Assembly (NCBI GenBank): GCA_900545285.1 | Contig: UQYK01000041.1 | Coordinates: 1 to 18,197, forward strand | From: an uncultured Ruminococcus sp. | GTDB lineage: Bacteria; Bacillota; Clostridia; Oscillospirales; Ruminococcaceae | DNA: 18,197 bases | Direction: 5' to 3' | The notes under the pieces: generated by a model | What the model was told of the DNA's origin: nothing | Seen by the model: the letters and a program-made list of their open reading frames with translations, nothing else | Database searches by the model: none | Program-made: the position numbers and the translations under genes | Part shown: positions 14,677 through 18,197 of the stretch, in pieces | Position numbering within the stretch: the stretch's first letter is position 1 | Layout of the letters: every line of letters begins with the position of its first letter

Positions 14677-14708
14677 AAACCGGCGGAAATTCCTTTCGCC
14701 GGTTTTTT
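14677..14708 (+). terminator. Terminator of the metallophosphoesterase gene
   Basis: AAACCGGCG (14677-14685) pairs with CGCCGGTTT (14697-14705) and runs into a T-tract. It abuts the opposite-strand terminator at 14634-14672. Confidence 0.88.
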
Positions 14709-14760
14709 ATAGGTGTAAATGCTTTTGAATCCGGTCATACTGCACATACATGGCTTGTAC

Positions 14761-15069
14761 CTAATTTTCCAGCAGAAAATAATGCAGCAGATAGCAGAGA
14801 AATAACAGGAACAAGACACCAGTCAGGAGCAGCAGTGTAAAAAGTCCTGTCAGCAATGCAAATCCGGCAGAAAGCAGCGTCAGCACTGCAACAGTCATGG
14901 TAACAATCAGATGCACCAGCCGTTCGTGCTGGAAAAATACGATTTGCTGGAGATGGCTTTCCAGCACCAGCTTCCAGTCCGTGGATTGCGGCGGATTCTG
15001 GAGCAGCTGGTCGATAGATGCGGTATAGTTTCGGATTCTGTCTTTCATCCGAATGGAGATTTGTTTCAT
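14761..15069 (-). CDS. Small two-helix membrane protein of unknown function in the sda operon
   Basis: This 102-aa protein has a charged N-terminal half (about 1-50, with MKDRIRNY and QNPPQSTDWKLVLESHLQQI) and two hydrophobic segments (about 52-72 and 76-98) joined by a very short turn, ending LLEN. It is probably an inner-membrane hairpin with a cytoplasmic helical head. I chose the ATG giving MKQISIRMKD because CGAGGAA lies 6 nt upstream. The GTG seven codons earlier overlaps the sdaAA stop and lacks a site. It follows sdaAA by 17 nt and so is likely co-transcribed. The motif FFQHERLVHLIVT looks conserved-family-like, but I cannot name a family. A link to serine dehydratase is suggested only by position. 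Confidence 0.75.
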   Translation of the reverse strand: MKQISIRMKDRIRNYTASIDQLLQNPPQSTDWKLVLESHLQQIVFFQHERLVHLIVTMTVAVLTLLSAGFALLTGLFTLLLLTGVLFLLFLCYLLHYFLLEN

Positions 15070-15086
15070 AAATGGTTCCTCGCTTG

Positions 15087-15959
15087 TCACTTGTGTTGGA
15101 GTCTTTTTGCAAGGCGTTGTCCGGTAGGCGTTGCCGCAAGGCCGCCTTCTGCCGTTTCCCGCAGGGTAGCAGACATAACGCTTCCTACTTCTGCCATTGC
15201 GTCAATCACCTCATCTGCCGGAATATGACTGACAATGCCGGCCAGTGCCATATTCGCACAGGAAATGGCATTTACAGCGCCAATGACATTTCGCTTAATA
15301 CAGGGTACCTCTACCAGTCCTGCAACCGGATCGCAGACAAGACCCAGCAGATTTTTCAAAGCTATGGCGCAGGCATTGGCACAGGCATCCGGCGTACCGC
15401 CGCGGAGATAGGTTAATGCAGCGGCGGCCATAGCAGAAGCTGCGCCGACCTCTGCCTGACAGCCGGCCTCTGCGCCGGAAATAGAAGCACGTTCTGCAAT
15501 AATTGTGCCAAAACCGCCGGAAACAAACAGCGCGTGGAGCATTTCTTCTTCTGTGGTATCCGGATAGGCCTGCTGATACGGAATCAGAACCGCCGGAATG
15601 ACACCGCAGGAACCAGCAGTCGGTGCCGCAACAATACGTTTCATGCAGGCGTTGCATTCGCCGGTTTTCAATGCCGTTGCAATGACCTGGTTCAAATAAT
15701 TGTCACAGAGCAGCTTTCCGGTGTCGGCCATCTGCGCATACCGCGCACCGTCACCGCCGGACAGTCCGCTGAGGGAATGCTGGTTTGGTTCGTATTCGGC
15801 CACGGTTTTTTTCATCGTGTCCCACAGCAGCTGCATTCTGCGGATGGCTTCTTCCGTGTGCTCCGGTGTGATTTCGTCCAGATCATCTTCTAGGATTACC
15901 TTCCATATGGGAGCGGACTGGGCGGCCGCAACCAATTCTGCAATCGAATTCCATTTCAT
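15087..15959 (-). CDS. sdaAA: L-serine dehydratase, iron-sulfur-dependent, alpha subunit
   Basis: This is the catalytic subunit of the oxygen-sensitive [4Fe-4S] serine dehydratase, which converts L-serine to pyruvate and ammonia. It has 290 aa, the usual length for the split Firmicutes enzyme. Characteristic stretches are APTAGSCGVIPAVL (112-125), GAEAGCQAEVGAASAMAAA (162-180) and LVCDPVAGLVEVPCIKRN (207-224). C167, C209 and C220 are spaced 42 and 11 apart, as expected for the three conserved cluster ligands. The C-terminus is TGQRLAKRL, with no extra cysteine tail. The ATG lies 1 nt after the sdaAB stop, so the two subunits are translationally coupled. Confidence 0.96.
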   Translation of the reverse strand: MKWNSIAELVAAAQSAPIWKVILEDDLDEITPEHTEEAIRRMQLLWDTMKKTVAEYEPNQHSLSGLSGGDGARYAQMADTGKLLCDNYLNQVIATALKTGECNACMKRIVAAPTAGSCGVIPAVLIPYQQAYPDTTEEEMLHALFVSGGFGTIIAERASISGAEAGCQAEVGAASAMAAAALTYLRGGTPDACANACAIALKNLLGLVCDPVAGLVEVPCIKRNVIGAVNAISCANMALAGIVSHIPADEVIDAMAEVGSVMSATLRETAEGGLAATPTGQRLAKRLQHK

Positions 15960-15960
15960 C

Positions 15961-16632
15961 TCAGATATCCTCCTCCCGGTTATAGCTGGTGATTTTCAGA
16001 ATGCCGTCCAGATCTTTCAGCCAGGACAGCATATTCTCCGGGATCTTGTCATCGCATTCCAGAATCATAACTGCATAGCCCCCTTTTACATTCCGATACA
16101 GCTGCATGGAAGCAATATTGATATTTTTTTGCGCTAGAACGGTGGTAACCTGTGCCACGTGTCCTGGGGTATCTGTGTTGTGGACAATTATAGTATGATA
16201 ATCTCCGGAAAAATCGGTTCGGATTCCGTCAATTTCACAAATGCGCACACGGCCGCCGCCTACAGATGCCCCCACTACTTCCAGCGTATTTCCGGAGAGA
16301 TCTGTTACAATCAGCTTTGCTGTGTTGGGATGATTTCCCCGTTTTGCAGATTCCAGCGCAAAACAAAAATCCAGGCCGCTCTGCTTTGCCAGAGAGAAGC
16401 TGTCCGGAACGCGGATATCATCCGGCTTCATGCCCAAAAGTCCGGCAATCAGCGCGCGGTCTGTACCGTGCCCGGCACCAGTTGCCGCAAAGGAACCATA
16501 CAGTGTGATATCGGCATGAACCGGGCTGTTCCCCAGGAGCTTCCTGGTGATATACCCGATTTTTACGGCACCGGCTGTGTGCGAACTGGACGGCCCGACC
16601 ATAACGGGGCCTAGTGTGTCGAACAACTTCAT
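15961..16632 (-). CDS. sdaAB: L-serine dehydratase, iron-sulfur-dependent, beta subunit
   Basis: This is the partner subunit of the split serine dehydratase, with 223 aa. The N-terminal domain carries the serine-binding signature GPSSSHTAGAVKIG (13-26). The C-terminal part (about 150-223) is an ACT domain starting YHTIIVHNTDTPGHVAQV, probably used for subunit contact or ligand sensing. The start MKLFDTLGPV is set by GGGAGG about 9 nt upstream. A longer in-frame reading of 28 codons overlaps the -35 box of the promoter and is rejected. It is the first gene of the operon sdaAB-sdaAA-membrane protein. Confidence 0.96.
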   Translation of the reverse strand: MKLFDTLGPVMVGPSSSHTAGAVKIGYITRKLLGNSPVHADITLYGSFAATGAGHGTDRALIAGLLGMKPDDIRVPDSFSLAKQSGLDFCFALESAKRGNHPNTAKLIVTDLSGNTLEVVGASVGGGRVRICEIDGIRTDFSGDYHTIIVHNTDTPGHVAQVTTVLAQKNINIASMQLYRNVKGGYAVMILECDDKIPENMLSWLKDLDGILKITSYNREEDI

Positions 16633-16686
16633 AATTTCATCCTCCCGGATTTGGCGTGAAATGGGATTTCTTTGGATTCTGCAATG

Positions 16687-16716
16687 AGTATAGCACAAAT
16701 TCTGTAAATCTGTCAA
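16687..16716 (-). promoter_or_regulatory. Sigma-A promoter of the sda operon
   Basis: On the minus strand a perfect TTGACA (16716-16711) is followed after 18 nt by TATACT (16692-16687), itself preceded by TGC as an extended -10. This is the strongest-looking vegetative promoter in the window, with a start near 16680 and a leader of about 48 nt. Confidence 0.85.
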
Positions 16717-16799
16717 TAGATACCGAATTTTTTTAAGTCACGAAGGAAATATCCATTGATTTCAATAAAATTCAGGCAGATTTTTCAGAAAGAAAGCAG

Positions 16800-16827
16800 A
16801 ACCCAGGGAACGCGTCACGCATACACT
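16800..16827 (+). promoter_or_regulatory. Candidate sporulation (sigma-E/sigma-K-like) promoter of cotJ
   Basis: CATACACT (16820-16827) matches the CATAnnnT -10 pattern of mother-cell sigma factors. AACC (16800-16803), 16 nt upstream, resembles a sigma-K -35, and no clear sigma-E -35 is seen. B. subtilis cotJ is under sigma-E, so the context fits, but the sequence support is partial. Confidence 0.35.
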
Positions 16828-16864
16828 GGAATGCGCAGATAAAGCGCAGAAAGGAGTGTTTTGT

Positions 16865-17128
16865 ATGCAAAATCAGCAGGAACGTGTCCCCATTTACAGT
16901 GGAATGCAGCATAATCTGCTGCGGGAATATGCGGCATCCATGTTGCCAGCTGCGGCACCTGTCAAAAGCGATATGCCGGCACCGTTTCCGGAACAAACGC
17001 CGCCGGGCATGGCCTATATTCCATTCCAGCAATGGGAGGAACCGTATGACTCTGACACCGGCTTCCCGATCGGAACCATTTTTCCGGCGTTAGACTATCC
17101 TTTCCGCGGAGGTGGTTCTTGTGAGTGA
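16865..17128 (+). CDS. cotJA: Spore coat-associated protein CotJA
   Basis: This small spore-coat protein is made in the mother cell. It has 87 aa. The C-terminal half holds the family signature GMAYIPFQQWEEPYD followed by GTIFPALDYPFRGG. The N-terminal half is alanine- and proline-rich and variable. The ATG has AAGGAG 8 nt upstream; a GTG three codons earlier overlaps that site and is not used. Its last codons overlap the cotJB start by 8 nt. It is the first gene of cotJABC. Confidence 0.95.
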   Translation: MQNQQERVPIYSGMQHNLLREYAASMLPAAAPVKSDMPAPFPEQTPPGMAYIPFQQWEEPYDSDTGFPIGTIFPALDYPFRGGGSCE

Positions 17129-17375
17129 GAAGATGAAACTATTTCGTATGATTCAGAAGTATGATTTTTCATTGTATGAATTGCAGCTCTATTTAGATAC
17201 CCATCCGAACTGTACACATGCGCTTCGGATGTGGAACAATCTTCAGAACATGCGGAAAAAGGCTGTATCCAGCTACGTACAGCAGTTCGGGCCGATTCGC
17301 CCAGATCAGACAGATAGCAGCGCTCCCTGGAGCTGGGTGCAGGGGCCATGGCCGTGGGAAAAGGAGGCGAATTAA
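17121..17375 (+). CDS. cotJB: Spore coat protein CotJB
   Basis: This spore-coat component works with CotJA and CotJC and has 84 aa. Family features are the helix MIQKYDFSLYELQLYLDTHP, then NCTHALRMWNNLQNMRKKAVSSYVQQFGPI, and a tryptophan-rich end (WSWVQGPWPWEKE). I chose the GTG at 17121, which has GGAGGT 8 nt upstream and begins MSEKMKLF. It overlaps the cotJA stop. The TAA is immediately followed by the cotJC ATG. Confidence 0.94.
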   Translation: MSEKMKLFRMIQKYDFSLYELQLYLDTHPNCTHALRMWNNLQNMRKKAVSSYVQQFGPIRPDQTDSSAPWSWVQGPWPWEKEAN

Positions 17376-18017
17376 ATGTGGGTGTATGAGAAAAAACTCC
17401 AATTCCCCGTCAATATCAAAACCCCCAATGCAAAAACCGCAAAGTATATCATAGATGCTCTGGGCGGCCCGGATGGTGAGCTGGGCGCATCCATGCGGTA
17501 TATGCATCAGCGGTATATTATGAAACAGAACCGCGTCAAGGGCACTTTGACAGATATTGCCACGGAAGAACTTGGTCATGTCGAAATTGTGTCCGCAATT
17601 CTGTACCAGTTGACACAGGGGCTCACACCGGAGCAAATCAAGGAATCCGGTTTTGACACGTATTTTGTAGACCACACCGCCGGCATTTACCCACAGGGTG
17701 CATCCGGTGCGCCGTTTACTGCGGCTTATTTCCAGTCCAAGGGAGATCCCATTACCGATTTGACGGAGGATCTGGCAGCGGAACAGAAGGCGCGCTCCAC
17801 CTATGACAACATTCTTCGTCTTTGTGATGATCCGGATGTGCGGGAGCCAATCAAGTTTTTGCGGCAACGTGAAATTGTCCATTTCCAGCGTTTCGGTGAA
17901 GCGCTGCGGATTGTACAGGACGATCTCAATGCGAAAAATTTCTACTGCTGCAACCCTTCCTACGATCCGGGCTGCGGCAAAAAAGCCATGAACCGAAACC
18001 GGAGAATGCGCGGATAG
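17376..18017 (+). CDS. cotJC: Spore coat protein CotJC, manganese-catalase family
   Basis: CotJC is a coat protein of the dimanganese catalase family, which breaks down hydrogen peroxide at the spore surface. It has 213 aa. Ferritin-like helices carry the metal ligands: E35 in GGPDGELGA, E65 and H68 in TEELGHVE, E136 in LAAEQKAR, and H169 in REIVHFQRF. All five are present, so activity is plausible. A short cysteine-rich segment near the end (FYCCNPSYDPGCG) could cross-link in the coat; this is inferred. The ATG follows the cotJB stop with no gap and has AAGGAGG about 8 nt upstream. A strong terminator follows at 18093-18141. Confidence 0.96.
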   Translation: MWVYEKKLQFPVNIKTPNAKTAKYIIDALGGPDGELGASMRYMHQRYIMKQNRVKGTLTDIATEELGHVEIVSAILYQLTQGLTPEQIKESGFDTYFVDHTAGIYPQGASGAPFTAAYFQSKGDPITDLTEDLAAEQKARSTYDNILRLCDDPDVREPIKFLRQREIVHFQRFGEALRIVQDDLNAKNFYCCNPSYDPGCGKKAMNRNRRMRG

Positions 18018-18092
18018 CCATTCCGATAGTTTCCGGTTCCTATACCAGAATGCGGAAAAAGGTGCAGCGTACCCTGCACTTCAAATAGAAAG

Positions 18093-18143
18093 AAAAGCAG
18101 ACAGCTTTCCGGTCATAAAGCGGAAAAAACTGTCTGCTTTTTG
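18093..18143 (+). terminator. Terminator of the cotJABC operon
   Basis: AAAAGCAGACAG (18093-18104) pairs with CTGTCTGCTTTT (18130-18141). An inner TTTCCG/CGGAAA stem (18106-18111 with 18121-18126) extends it, and the outer arm ends in a T-run. The A-run on the 5' side could let it work on the other strand as well. Confidence 0.9.
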
Positions 18144-18197
18144 TGATAGATTTACAATATAAGTGCAACACAAAAAAAGAATGACACATAAAGCCAC

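Noticed and set aside
10787..18054. Shared 12-mer TATACCAGAATG inside the thioesterase gene and after cotJC
   Set aside because: Only two copies, one inside coding sequence, with no flanking similarity. A chance match is the simplest explanation.
18062..18079. Small hairpin GTGCAG/CTGCAC after cotJC
   Set aside because: Only 6 bp with no U-run. The real terminator is the longer hairpin at 18093-18141.

Overview
The window looks like chromosomal core DNA from an endospore-forming member of the Clostridia, most likely close to the Ruminococcaceae/Oscillospiraceae. The reasons are moderate GC content, strong Shine-Dalgarno sites with occasional TTG and GTG starts, a recJ-rel-MBL-hemZ string typical of Firmicutes, a two-subunit Firmicutes-type L-serine dehydratase, and a cotJABC spore-coat operon. 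The genus is inferred. I see no tRNA, rRNA, CRISPR array, insertion sequence or phage gene.

Layout. (1) 125-7086, minus strand: one tightly packed operon, recJ > rel > MBL-fold hydrolase > hemZ > a 166-aa unknown protein, with overlaps or gaps of at most about 10 nt. It is read from a promoter at 7142-7170 and has a hairpin in its leader. Bases 1-124 hold no gene I can defend. (2) 7087-7443 is a 357-bp divergent regulatory region. On the plus side it carries a PhoP-box-like array with an 11-bp period, a -10 box without a -35 box, and a leader hairpin. All of these precede an Na/Pi cotransporter-PhoU fusion (7444-9225). (3) A CCA-adding enzyme (9131-10567, minus) converges on the transporter, and the two coding regions overlap by 95 bp. 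(4) A hotdog thioesterase (10776-11207, plus) follows a long structured leader and ends at a bidirectional terminator. (5) A minus-strand pair encodes a DacF/PBP5-family protein and a nitrilase-family amidase (11344-13677). (6) A metallophosphoesterase diverges from that pair (13891-14607). (7) Back-to-back terminators precede the minus-strand sdaAB-sdaAA-small membrane protein operon (14761-16632). (8) cotJA-cotJB-cotJC (16865-18017, plus) ends in a strong terminator.

How the genes fit together. The first operon joins DNA repair (RecJ), the stringent response (bifunctional Rel) and a radical-SAM HemZ. The transporter appears to be phosphate-starvation controlled. The sda operon deaminates serine to pyruvate. 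The cotJ genes build part of the spore coat.

The most unusual locus is 12148-14607. The DacF-like protein has lost the nucleophilic serine and lysine of SxxK and the asparagine of SxN, so it should be a dead carboxypeptidase, yet it keeps its secretion signal, KTG motif and membrane anchor. It is divergent from a phosphoesterase that has two altered metal-binding motifs. A perfect 17-bp inverted repeat lies in their shared promoter region, and each arm contains the palindrome AAAAGnCTTTT.
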